From assembly GCF_000003815.2 (NCBI RefSeq), contig NC_049987.1:21274187-21338186 (forward strand): 64,000 bases of DNA. The letters are read 5' to 3'. The position numbers and the translations under genes were made by a program. The notes beneath the pieces are model-generated. The model was not told where the DNA came from. It ran no database searches and was given only the letters and a program-made list of their open reading frames with translations. This stretch comes from Branchiostoma floridae (Eukaryota > Chordata > Leptocardii > Amphioxiformes > Branchiostomatidae). Shown piece after piece: positions 25,007 through 37,400 of this stretch (position 1 is its first letter; each line of letters starts with the position of its first letter).

Positions 25007-25444
25007 TCAGTCTCCCGGTTCCTCCACCCTCCCCGGATTTACCCACCCCCCAAACGCCTTCTCCAGTTCCACGGCCACCGCCAGGGTCATGTGATCATTG
25101 TAGGGCAGGGCCACGACCTGTAACCCCAGGGGCACGCCCTCTGACCCCAGCCCCAGGGGAACCTGGGTAACCGGGAAACCCAGGACGTTAAAAATCCCGG
25201 TGTACGCAAAGTTAAAGGGGGTGAGGAGGGGTGCGTTGTGTTTGGGAGCAGGCTTGGGGTGCGAGGGGTAGAACAGGATCCCCTTCTCTCCCAGCATGTT
25301 CTCAAACTCTGTCTTGAGGTTGGCACACATCTTGATAAAGTTCTTGTTCTGCTCGGTGGTCAGCTGGGTCACCTTCTCAGTCATCCCCAGGCCGATGGCT
25401 GGTAGGGTGTGCTCCGACTTCCCAAACATCCACTTTACAAACTC
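25007..25444 (-). CDS. FAAH2: FAAH2-like terminal exon G
   Basis: 438 nt with the stop TGA at 25009-25007. Acceptor TTATCCCACAG before GAGTTTGTAAAGTGG. It encodes EFVKWMFGKSEHTLPAIGLG, a helical stretch, ILFYPSHPKPAPKHNAPLLT, PFNFAYTGIFNVLGFPVTQV, and the C-terminal PLGLQVVALPYNDHMTLAVA and FGGWVNPG blocks, which are close to vertebrate FAAH2. A truncated upstream copy of its start lies at 25490-25592. Confidence 0.93.
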   Translation of the reverse strand, partial: EFVKWMFGKSEHTLPAIGLGMTEKVTQLTTEQNKNFIKMCANLKTEFENMLGEKGILFYPSHPKPAPKHNAPLLTPFNFAYTGIFNVLGFPVTQVPLGLGSEGVPLGLQVVALPYNDHMTLAVAVELEKAFGGWVNPGRVEEPGD

Positions 25445-28400
25445 CTGTGGGATAAAAACAACAGGAAAATAGTACACTTTAGTTCATAACTCAGTCATCC
25501 CCAGGCCGATGGCTGGTAGGGTGTGCTCTGACTTCCCGAACATCCACTTAACAAACTCCTGCAGAATAACACAACAGGAAAATGGCTGGGTAAAGTGTTT
25601 TCTCCTAAACCCAACAGTACATACTTCATAGCCATGATCTTCCTCAGGCAGCACAAGTGACACATAATTCCGGCACATAGATGGCACATACATTGTAGTC
25701 CATTAAAACATTGGCCAGTCATCAACTGTGATTGTGTTGAAGGAACCTTACATTTGTATATACCTTGAGGAAAAGACACTCAAATGCTTAAGTTTCAAAC
25801 CATGTTCTAGATGATGGGACTTGAACCCGTGATGCATGGTTTAAGTCACTATGTGTCTATCCACAATGATGCAAGTGGAAACAATGGACCGATCCTGTCA
25901 AACGCCATATCGAACAGATAGAACTCCCTATTCTATATCGAACACCTCCATCAAAAACTGCCCCCATTTGGACAAAAATAGCTATTTTTGGCGGAGGTGT
26001 TCGAAATAGAACCATGATCGAGTAGGGGGCGGGGTTTTGGGATCGGTCCATTCCCTGTCGTTGAAAATAAGACCTTATAAAATTATATGCATTTCTGAGA
26101 CCAGTCCTTACCTTATATGGGTTGACAGGGTTACTCTCATTGTGCGACATGAGCTCACAGAAGGTTTGGTTGTCAGCTGACTCTGACATCATCGCCGTCC
26201 ATATTTGGAATGAGTACTTCAACTTCTCCATCTTCACCTCCTGAACTTTGACCCCCAGCTCCTTCTCCACATGGGTCACCACCTGCAAGGTCACAAAGTG
26301 TTTATTGTAATGTTGTTTCCATTATATGTTTTGTAACAGTATGATGATGAATGATGATGGTAAACATTCTTTCATCTTGTTTTTGATGTGTGTGGAAAGA
26401 ATGATGATGGTGTCACATTCCTTCAGCTTTTGATACCAGTGCATTGCTATACAGTAAACCTGTGTGTCCTGTCCTAGTGACCAACTAATACATAAGGACC
26501 CAATGACCTGTCTATAGTGATCACCTGTCCACATAGAGCACATTTTTTATGAGTGGTCTTCTTGGGCAGCTTTGACTGTATGTGCATGATGCAAAATATT
26601 GATGTCATTGTTGCTGTCCAAAGAGACAGCAGTCAACACTTCCCAATAGTCTTTCCACTTTTGCCTTGTTTATCATTACCTCTAAGAACATGTCCCCAAA
26701 TCACAAAGAAAATCTAAAATAGTATGCAATTTCTTTCTTCTGGCTTTGTCTTTCATACCGGGTAGTATCAAGTAAGTTTCAAGTCGAATTCTACTTTTTA
26801 TTCCCTTTCCTTGGCTTTGTCAGAAAGAAGAACTGGTATCTCATATCAGCATGACACTGGACTTCTGCCACTTGGACACTTACAGCAGCTCACATTCACA
26901 TTGAACAGGAACAACACTTCCTCTTTTTTACATTAAGCCAAAGCCAAAGAAAATGATACAGTACACTATCAAAATAATTTAAGTTTCACAAGGTGGGTAA
27001 AAACAGAACCACTCTATGTTACATTAACGGTCAAAAACAATTCAAGTTGCACAGTTGGAGAGTGGTGCAGGTCGAACAGACAGTAGACTTTTTCACCTCG
27101 TCTTAGATCAGGGAACTTGGAATTCCTTGAACTATCTCAACATTAATGTCTCTGTGACCTTGTGTCTGAGGTGCTTATCAGGACAGGAGAAGCTAAACTT
27201 AGAAGTAAGTCTCCTTTTATACTTCCTCATTTTAGTCTCAAACTTATTAGTGCATTTGAAGGCATGTCTGAGAACTAATAGTATTGTCTTGTTTATACCC
27301 GTCAATTTGATTTCATAATGAATGTAGTTTTAATGCCATTTCCCTGGCAAGCAAGTAAGTAAGAGTTTATGTTTGCTAAAAACAACTAATAATCCAGTAA
27401 ACTTGAAGTACACTGTTTTTGTAGATATAATATTCTTCCTTAACTGTTACACCCCTATATGTTCCGACACTCCTTAGTGCTTGGACACCCCTTGGACACC
27501 TGTATGTTATGACATCCCTACATGTATGTTCCAACACCTAACCCTAACATAGAAATTGGGGTAGAGGTATCGGAACATAGGGGCATCAGATCTTTTAAAA
27601 AATATAGGGGTGTTGGAACATAGGGAAGATGGAACATAGTCATGTTGGAACATAGGGGGATAAGAACTTAGGAAGATCAGATCACATTCTTTCAATTTTA
27701 TTCTCTTTTTTTATCAGACTCTGCAAAGTCAATGTGACTGAAGCTATAGGTAGCAGCTAATCTGTATCGACAAGAGGCAAACTACTGTGGACAATCTCTG
27801 GATACTAGTCTGTGACTGTTTGTACTGTGACCCAGGTGAGACTGTCCATTTGCAAATGTATTGAAAGATATATCATGTATTAGGTCTTGAGGTAAACACA
27901 GAATCTAAATGTTTTGAGTTCAAATCCATGGCAGGCTTCACTGTGTTTTGTGCTCTTGGGAAAGGCACTTTGTACCTCCCTCCTTGCTTTTTTGTAGAAA
28001 TTTTTATTTGTCCATACATGTTCAAAGTCTACAACCTCTTTGATACGTACCTGTATATACGTAGTGCTAAGATATGGTTGCTGAAAGTGTATTTTACTTG
28101 AGAATACCGATATCCTGAATCAAGTCTCAATCATGACAATATGTCCGACTGGCTGGACGTAATCTGCTTTTCCAGGCAACATGTCCGCCAAGCTGAAGAG
28201 ACTGCTGGTTCTGCTGCTGATCATCCTGAAGGAAACTGGACTGACCACACCCTGCAGCAGCAGCTGTTCATCATCCTGTAACTGTGGAAGTAGGGGCCTC
28301 AACAGTGTTCCTCAGTTTTTGCCTATAAGCATCACTTATCTTACCTTGTCTGACAATGAAATCACAACCGTGAGGCAGTATGACTTTACGAGGTATAAAG

Positions 28401-31400
28401 CCTTGGAAACATTGAATCTTATGTATAATCAGATTTCATCAATCAGTAGCAAAGCATTTTATAATGCAACCACTATACGTAAGATACGGCTTTATATGAA
28501 CCAACTGACCAGTCTCCGAGTTCATATGTTTGAGGGACTTGAGAACCTGCAGACTCTTGAACTACGTTGGAATGGCATGAACAATATTGAAGCAGGCACT
28601 TTCAATAGTACTCCAAAGCTTCAAACTCTAGATCTTAGCTACAACAGCATCAGCATCATTGCAGCTGACATATTTACAAATCTGCCCCAGTTCAGCAGTC
28701 TGGACCTATCATACAACAGCATTAGCACCATTGAAGCTGACGCATTTGTGAACCTGCCACAGTTTTCAAGTCTGGACCTATCATACAACAGAATGAACAC
28801 TTTCCCTGTTGGTCTCTTTTCAAATCTTACTGTGTCAAACATTGATATAGAAAACAACCAAATAGAGACGCTGCCACCCATGGCATATGACATACTGGCC
28901 TCCATCTCAACAAGTAACCTTGGCTCTAACCCCTGGCAGTGTGACTGTAGGATGCTCCCCTTTAAACAAAAGATGACTGGCTCTTACCTTTTTGAATATA
29001 CAATCACATGCGCAGGACCTGGCAGCTTTCAGGGGAAAAGCTTACTACAGGATGTAAATCCTGAAGATCTGATCTGTGTAGAGACAACAGCTTCTCCCAG
29101 ACCAAGCACCTCGTCTCCTGTAGTTCAGCCAGGAGTTTCTACATCTTTGCTTTCTACATTCTCCAAAACATTCAGCACAACACACAACGCTGTCTCTACA
29201 CCAGGTCTGTCTACAGTCAGTCCTTCTCCTTCTGATAATGTAGAGAAATCAACATCAACTGTGCAGCGATCTTCAACAACACTCATGACCAGTGTAACAC
29301 ACATTGCTGACTCTACACCTAGCTTGTCTGATCCTGCAAAATCATCCCAGGGCCTGCCTTCTACAACACCCAGACCTACATCAGCCAGTACACATGTTCA
29401 GCCCAAATTGACAGAAATCAAACCTGGTCCTTCTCTTGTTTGGTTCTCCTTGCCTTCCTTCCTCAATGGTCTGCTGGGTGCTGCAGTACTACTGGTTGGA
29501 CTTTTTATCATCTGCGCCATCATCTTAACTATAAGGTGCATCCATAAGCGTAGGACCAGGGAAGCTCCTTCGAGCCAAAACTCTACAGTTTCCTTTGCCA
29601 ACACAAACCTACCATCTGCTGTCACTATCAGTGGTCAGGTCCAGACTGGGCAGGATAGGAGTAGCACAGCAACAAGTACAGGGGGTTATAGTGATGTCAT
29701 TCCATCACAGCCAGGTCTGAGGCAGAACCTGTACAGGACTGATGAACAAGGCAACCAGATTCCCCCTCCTGCAAATGGATCTGGTTCACGGGCTGGTTAC
29801 CAGAATGTGTCAGCTGCTGCACATGGTGCTGTTGCCCCTAATCATTATGAAACTTTGATGCACTAAATAATCTTAAGGGGGTTTACAACAATACGTTCTG
29901 ACCCCCCTATGTTTGACACCATGATGTTCTAACACCCCCTATGCTCCCACTTCCCTATGTTCCCATATTCCTATATGTTCTGACACCTCTATGTCCCAAC
30001 ATCCCTATGTTTTAACATTCCTCTGTTCCGAAACCATCATGTTCTGATATTGTTGTTGTTGGCATCCATCTGTCTCGGAAGACAATGGTAGGCAGACGGG
30101 TTTTCAGGCGACCCGTCTGCCTGGCCTGCACTTGGGTTTTTATGGTGAAGGAGGGGTGTGCGCGTCCTTCCCCACCCTCTCGTCCACTGGCGCACTAGTC
30201 CTATAGGGGCAACTGTATGCAACGTGTAAGACGGCCCCAGCAGATGCAGGTTTGTTGTTTGGAGTTTCCGTCTCCTAGGAGGACTTCCGACCAAGGATGC
30301 AAGGGGTTCCTCCTACCCCTGACTCGTGTGTCATGGCGGGTGCGTCATGCCCGAACATGCCCCTATGGCCTGTCACCACCACAAAGGCCTGTCACTGCCA
30401 CTAGCCGCAGCTAGGTACTCATTCTCACCTGAGTTAAGTGAGGAAAGTCGTGTTAAGTGCCTTTCCCAAGGGCACAAGACCGGTGACACGACAAGCGGAT
30501 TCGAACCCAGGACCTCTTGGGCTTGAGACCAACGCGCTGACGATCGTGCCACGCGGTCCCACCGCGTTCTGATATACCCTTACCCTAACCTTAAAAAACA
30601 TTGGAGTGTGGGAACATAAAGGTGTCAACATATAGGGGCATTATTGGAACACACAAATGTATAGGCCTGGGGTATCAGACCATAGGGTTGCCTTCAGTCA
30701 AGGGAAAAAGGCTTACAAGAAACTAGCATATGTCAACCTGCTAAAGAGGCTAGCATTAAACAGTTGTAACTTTTATAGGATTTCTTTCTTTTTAGAACTA
30801 TCTGAGACAAATACAATTTACAGCAGGGACATTCTGATGTCATCTCTGTATCTGTAAACATTGCTTGAAATTACGTGTCACTGTGGATTGATGTGCATAT
30901 TTTAGGTGGTCATTGGAATTGTTATGTAAGCAGCCACCATAGAGTGCCTACAAAATTGGTTACACTGTTCTCCCAAAGGGAAGTTATACTGTACAGCTAC
31001 ACATTATGTAGATCATGATTTGTCAGGAACTAGATACCCAGAAGCCATGAAATGTGTGGATTCTGCACCAATTTATGTTGAAGACATCTTAAAATAGTTT
31101 GTGTGGTGTAGAAGGCTAAATGACAAAACAAAGGATACAGGTAAAATTATGATTTTAGTTGGATACTATATATAATTAAGCAGGATATAAACACAGCTTC
31201 AGTTTTCAGCATTCTAGGACAACATGATATTTGCTTGCTATACAAGAATCATCAGAATTGTTTGTATTCTTATCAATACAATTTTTTTGCTGTTAATACA
31301 ATTTACCTTATCATTTATGGTATATTTGGTGAAAATAGGACTTGTTTTTGTGATACAATGACTTTTTCTACAATAACTTTTAAGTCATTGGTGTAAGGCT

Positions 31401-34400
31401 TGATATCATAAGGATTAAGCAGTTGTTTGATAACATGATATTTACTCAGATGCTCAGATTTAGTCTGTTTGTGGATACCTTAAGGTGTGAAAAATGCAGT
31501 TTTTGACCTGTTATGTTCTGACTTGTTTCATTGTTTGCTGTGTGCTGTTTAAAATAATCTCCACAAATGGGTTTCCATTTGACAGGCTTCAGCCTTGTCA
31601 CCAGTTTTCTTGTTTGATCCATCAATAAAGTTTCAGTCTGAAAAATAACTTCTTATTTCTACTACATGTATTTTTATGTTTGCGTTTTTTGTGATGGCCG
31701 CTTAACTGCCAACTAAAACCATCACAAACACTTTTCCATTACAGTATGTGACTACAGCATATGGCGCTACCACAACGTTTAACTCAAAACTACTGCACAC
31801 ACTCCATTTTCCCGCTACCGAGAAATTAGATCCCTGCAACTTAAAAACATTTAAATTTTTACAGTATATTCTGACAACGTGACCTAAAATCACAAAGAAA
31901 ATGTTATGTTAAGCATTGCCTTTTCTCTGTTTTTGTCTTGTCTGGATTTTTTTTTACTTTCTTTGTTAAAAGAGGAACTAGTGTTCAGTTTCAGCATGAA
32001 GGCATTTATTTCAGAGGAGCTGGATGCTGTACTGGCAACAGTTCACTTGAAGTAAATGCATCCTATACATGTACATGTACGTACATGTCCTACTGAAAGT
32101 CTGTATGACACAAGTTCTTGTTTCGAAAGACCAAAGCCATGGAAAACCACCATCCAAGCATAACATCAACATGCACCCTGAACAATCTAAATCTCACAGT
32201 TGCAAGGTGGGGTGCAGGTGCAACAGACACAGTTTATAGGACGAGACATCTTCAACTTATCATAGTTCAAAGCTGCCCAGGAATTAAGACAACAGGAAAT
32301 GCTGAGACAAATTCCTTAAGACAGTCTCCTTGTGACCTTTCTACCAAAGGTGTCAACAAGTAAAGGACTTTGGAGCTAATCTTAAGTAAGTAAGCCTCAT
32401 TCTTTGCTAGTCTCCTTTACTTTCATTTTCTAGTCTCAGAGCTTGTATGTTCCTTTGATGAGAACACCTTGAAACTGACCATCTTAAAGTTTAATATGTA
32501 ATGCCATGTTCATGGTCCATATGTACATTTTGTATGGTGCAACTGTTATCACAGTTTCCTGATGAGGAAGTGAGATCCTTTTATTTCACTAGATTCTACA
32601 TAGTCTATGTGACTGAAGCATTGCTGGACAGATACATGTAGCAGCAAGTCTGTGTGCAACAAGGTGCAACAACTGCAGATAATTTCCTTGCTGCTGGGCA
32701 TGACAATCTGCTGTGATCCAGGTGAGACCAAAATGACTGCAAGGTACTTGGAAACATTATANNNNNNNNNNNNNNNNNNNNNNNNNNNNNNNNNNNNNNN
32801 NNNNNNNNNNNNNNNNNNNNNNNNNNNNNNNNNNNNNNNNNNNNNNNNNNNNNNNNNNNNNGATCATGGACTAATTTTCCTATCACAAAGCCTTTAATTT
32901 CCTAATGCTAGGTGCCAACAAAGAGACACTTTACCATTTTTTTCTATTTGCTTTTGGACAGACGAGGACAATGTGGCACTGCACTCAAGTTTTTGTAACT
33001 TATATTAACAGTGTCACATACACAGTACAGACAGAAGGTAAAGTAAAGGTAGTCTTTTACCTCCACAAACAAAGTCAGGTACCCATTTGTTTACACCTGG
33101 GTGAAGTGAGGAACTTACTATTATGGTAAAGGGTTTATGGAAAATGCTGGGCTGTCAACCCTGCTAGGCTACCCTCTCAGCTGGACCAAATGGGGTTTTT
33201 GCCTCTGGAGAAAAACTACTTCAATGACGATCTTAGATCAAAACTGCTGCCCTTGTGGACTTTTGTGGTATCCAAGTCCTTGTGCTTGCATGATACAGTG
33301 GTTGAAATACATTCTATGTAAATGCAATGAAACAAAAAGCATGTAGCTACCCATAACAATTTAATTTGTAGGTTCTAAGCTTTTTGAAAATTGCTAAGCT
33401 GGAATATTAACTATGAGGAGAAATTCTGTATTACTATCTGTTGTGTTTTGTTCAGGCAAAATGAAGAGACTGCTGGTTCTTCTGCTGATCACCCTGAAGG
33501 AAACTGGAGCGACCACAGCCTGCAGCAGCATCAGTTGTTCATCAACATACTGTAACTGTGCTGCTCAGGGCCTCAACAGTGTTCCTCAGTTATTGCCAAC
33601 AAATATGGATTATGTTATCTTGTATGGCAATGAAATCACAGCTTTATGGCAGTATGACTTCTTAAGGTATTGGCACTTGTTAGTATTAGATCTTGGTTAT
33701 AATCAAATATCATCAATTGATAGCGAAGCATTCTACAACATGACCATTTTATATGATCTAAGGCTTCATGGCAACCAGTTGACCAGTCTCCGAGTCAATA
33801 TGTTTGCGGGACTTGATAACCTAGAGGTTCTTCACCTGTATAATAACGACATCAGCAGTATCGAGATAGGCACCTTCAGTAGCACTCCAAAACTTGCAAC
33901 TCTAGTTCTTCGGCAAAATAGCATCAGCGCTATTGCAGCTGGCACACTTTCAAATCTGTCCCGGTTCAGAAGTCTGGACCTATCCAACAACAGAATCAAC
34001 AATTTCCCTGTCGATCTCTTAGCAAATCTTTCGACACTGTCACACCTTGATATGGAAAACAACCAAATGGAAACACTGCTACCCATGGCATATGAGATAA
34101 TGACCTCTGTCTCAACAACTAACCTTGGCTCTAACCCCTGGCAGTGTGACTGTAGGATGCTCCCATTCAGGCAAAGGATGACAGGTTACTACTTTTTTGA
34201 ATATTCGATCACGTGTGCTGGACCTGGTAGTTTTCAGGGAAAAAGCTTACTATATGATATATTCCCAGAAGATCTGACATGTGAACCAACAACTTCATCT
34301 GCCCACACAAACGTCACATCCCTGCCCTATTCCATGTGTGGTCCTGATTCTCTAGAACTCAAAGTACTTTTCCTGCCTGTTTTCCTTAGTGCTTTTCTGG

Positions 34401-37400
34401 GTGTACTAGCTGCAACTCTCTTTGTCTGTGCCATTTTCTTTGCCATAAGGTGCACTAAAAAAATCAGGACAAGGAACACTTCTTCCAGTACACATGTAGA
34501 CCCTAGTGCTGGTGAGCCTAGCGTTGTCTTCACCAACACAAACACCACAGCTACTGCAACCATTGATATCGGTGGTCATGGCCAGACTGGGCAGGATAAT
34601 CGTGTTGTGGGTTCAAACATTGTGACAGGAGAATATGAGGACATCAGCCGTCAATCAGGCTCAGGTTCAGGTCACAGGCAACAAGCTCTTCATTCTGGAC
34701 AGGGCTATGAGGAAATGGCTCCTTCCCTTCCCCCTAGAAATGCAGCTGGTCCACAGGTTGTTTACCAAAATGGGTCAGACTCTGAAGGTGCACATAGTGC
34801 TGATGCTCCGCATTATTATCAGCCTCTCAGGAGGAACTTCAGGCAATGTGAAACTGCCCATTAGCTGTCTAATGATTTTTCAGTAGGGGTGGGTACCAGT
34901 ACAGAAAATTCAGGTACAGGTACAGTTTAGGTCCAGAGGATCAGGTCTAGGTCCGGACCTGAACCTGGATCTCATATTGTTTGTTAAATTTTGTAAATGG
35001 GCAATATTAAAAACAATGGTCCAATTTTGCACAAAGGAATCTATTTGGCAAAATATCCAGCTCCCACTGGCAATTTAAAATCCTGTCTTCATGTAAACTC
35101 TGTAAGTTTGACTGTAGAAACTTGGTAAAAATGACTATCAACTCTACTCTACTTTGCTCTTGTCATTTTCATGAATCGGTAAATTCCTGCAGATATAATC
35201 TGGTCATTTTGTACTTGGTCTAAAATTAGATCCACTGATTTTTTCAGACAGGTCCAAAAAAGAAAGGTTTTGTACAGGTACAATGGTACCCACCACCCCT
35301 ATTTGTCAGGGATCATGATCCAGCCAAAGACCTACTTTTTTTATTTAAAGAAACTTCATGTGGCTACGAGTCAATTCTGAGAATTCTGTTCCCAGCAGTC
35401 CAATCCTAGCAGTTCATAGCCAAAAATGATCATTCCTCATGCATGCATTTCCATCAAATCAGAAAACTATACATATTTTGTATCTATGACAGTCTAACTT
35501 TGTAAAAATACAATTAGGAACAAAGTTTGAACACTTGATAGATCTTTAGAGTGATCATGAGACTTACATGTGTGACACTGGCCATCTTTCATATAATTCT
35601 ATTGTGTGATAATGGTCTATTGAATAAATAGTTTTGCTGTAAACTAAGAAAGTTTCACTGAAATAATCAGTGCCTACTAACAACTCTATGGTGTAAGGAT
35701 TTGATATGGCAATCATTGAACAGTTGTTTTTGATATCATTTACTTACCTGAAGATACATATCACTCAGTTTATGAATACCCAATATTCAACTTGCCAGTG
35801 CTTTGTGTTTTGCATGTGTGAGACAATCTTCACAAGTTGTTTTCCAAGTTGTTTTGTTTCATTTATCAATAAAGTTTCTGTCCGTCAGAGCAATATCTTA
35901 TAATAGAACCATTGACTATCAAGAGTAGGCAAGTTGCACAATATAAAATATAGAATCTGATACACATCATCATCATCATCATCATCAACCTCACTATTCA
36001 TCTCTTTCTGATGTATAGAAATGAAGTTCTTTCAGCACTTTTTGTCCTTTTTGTCCTATATAAGCAGTTTCCCAGTGACGCTTTAGATTAATGTCTTTAA
36101 AGTACACATAGTACACAACTCTGAGTTTATCACAAAGTATAACCAAAACTGACATGCGGCGAAGAAGAAGAAGAATACGGAATGAGCATACACAATGTAA
36201 GAAAATCTTTGGATTAATTTTGTAGCAAGTTCCATAAGAATAGATTGATCAAAGTAATAGTACCATGTCTAGCCCTTGACCTAAATGCCAAGTGGGTTAT
36301 CATATGGCAGGGGTCAGCTTATATTTGGAGGGACAATGTAATTTGTATTACAAAGAAATGAACAAAAATTCTATGAAAATACACTGTTAGGACAGACATA
36401 CACTGTTAGGACAGACATACACTGTTAGGACAGACAAAAAAGAGTGGAATACTCCAGGATTTTCCAAATCATTCAGACATACAATGGGTATATATTTAAC
36501 CCTTAAACTGCCAAGCCCGGATAATTAGGGACTTCGGTCTTGTTTGCGGGTTTCTTTTGGGTGGTCAGCGGCCAACCCTGGCACTGATAGCATTTTATAG
36601 AGCTGAAACTCTGGCAGTTTAAGGGTTCTAACATAACCTGATTGTGTTCATCTTTTAATCTATCTATGGAGTTTTTTTCCTCCCGATTAGCTTTCAATTA
36701 CAAAAACCATCAAAAGGTTGTGACCCATGTAGATTAAATGTTACATTAACACCTGACTTTTCCTGATAATGAGACACTTCTGACATATGACAAGGCCAAC
36801 TTGCTTTCATGGAGCAATGGAACAATAATGATTGTAGTGATACCCATTTCTCCTTGGCCTAAATGACCACTGGGTTGTCTAATAAAGAGATTGTATCGAA
36901 TAAAAGCATAATTACTTTGTGGAAAATGTGACTGTCACATCAATCTTCTTTGTTAAATGTATTGTGAACTTACAAACAAAGCTTACTGACCCCAAAACTC
37001 CAATAATATATAGTATTCAACAAACCTACAAAAAAATAAATTTTAAGTATTACACAGAGGAACTTCAATAGAAAACTTTTTTTGTTTTAAGAAGTGAGAA
37101 GTAGCAACCCAATCGTGATGAAGATAGTAAGATGTTTGGTTTTCACTACTTTCAAAGGTTCATCTCAGTCCAACATTCTAGAATTACATCTTGGACTTAC
37201 TCAAGACTGTCAACAGCTTTAAGAATTATCTTACATCAGTGACTCCCAAAAGGATAACTCCTTGGCTGAATAGTTGAAGTTTTCTGATACTAACACCTTA
37301 AAGCCAGGAGGCCTTGCATCTCCAATTATTGTATGTGCTACACATGTCACCAAAGATAATTGCCGATTATCTCTTACAGGACATGGACTCATGGACTCAA

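Noticed and set aside
27530-27550. CCTAACCCTAAC as telomeric
   Set aside because: Only two units, part of the CTATGTTC foldback repeat.
28639-28905. Minus-strand ORF over the LRRs
   Set aside because: Antisense shadow; its own repeats mirror the duplicated LRR units.
30480-30560. Functional tRNA gene on the minus strand
   Set aside because: tRNA-like boxes belong to the head of a SINE flanked by target duplications.
33413-33460. Upstream ATG for LRR receptor 2
   Set aside because: It precedes the acceptor TTTTGTTCAG and would be intronic; the ATG at 33461 matches the start and signal peptide of the paralogue.
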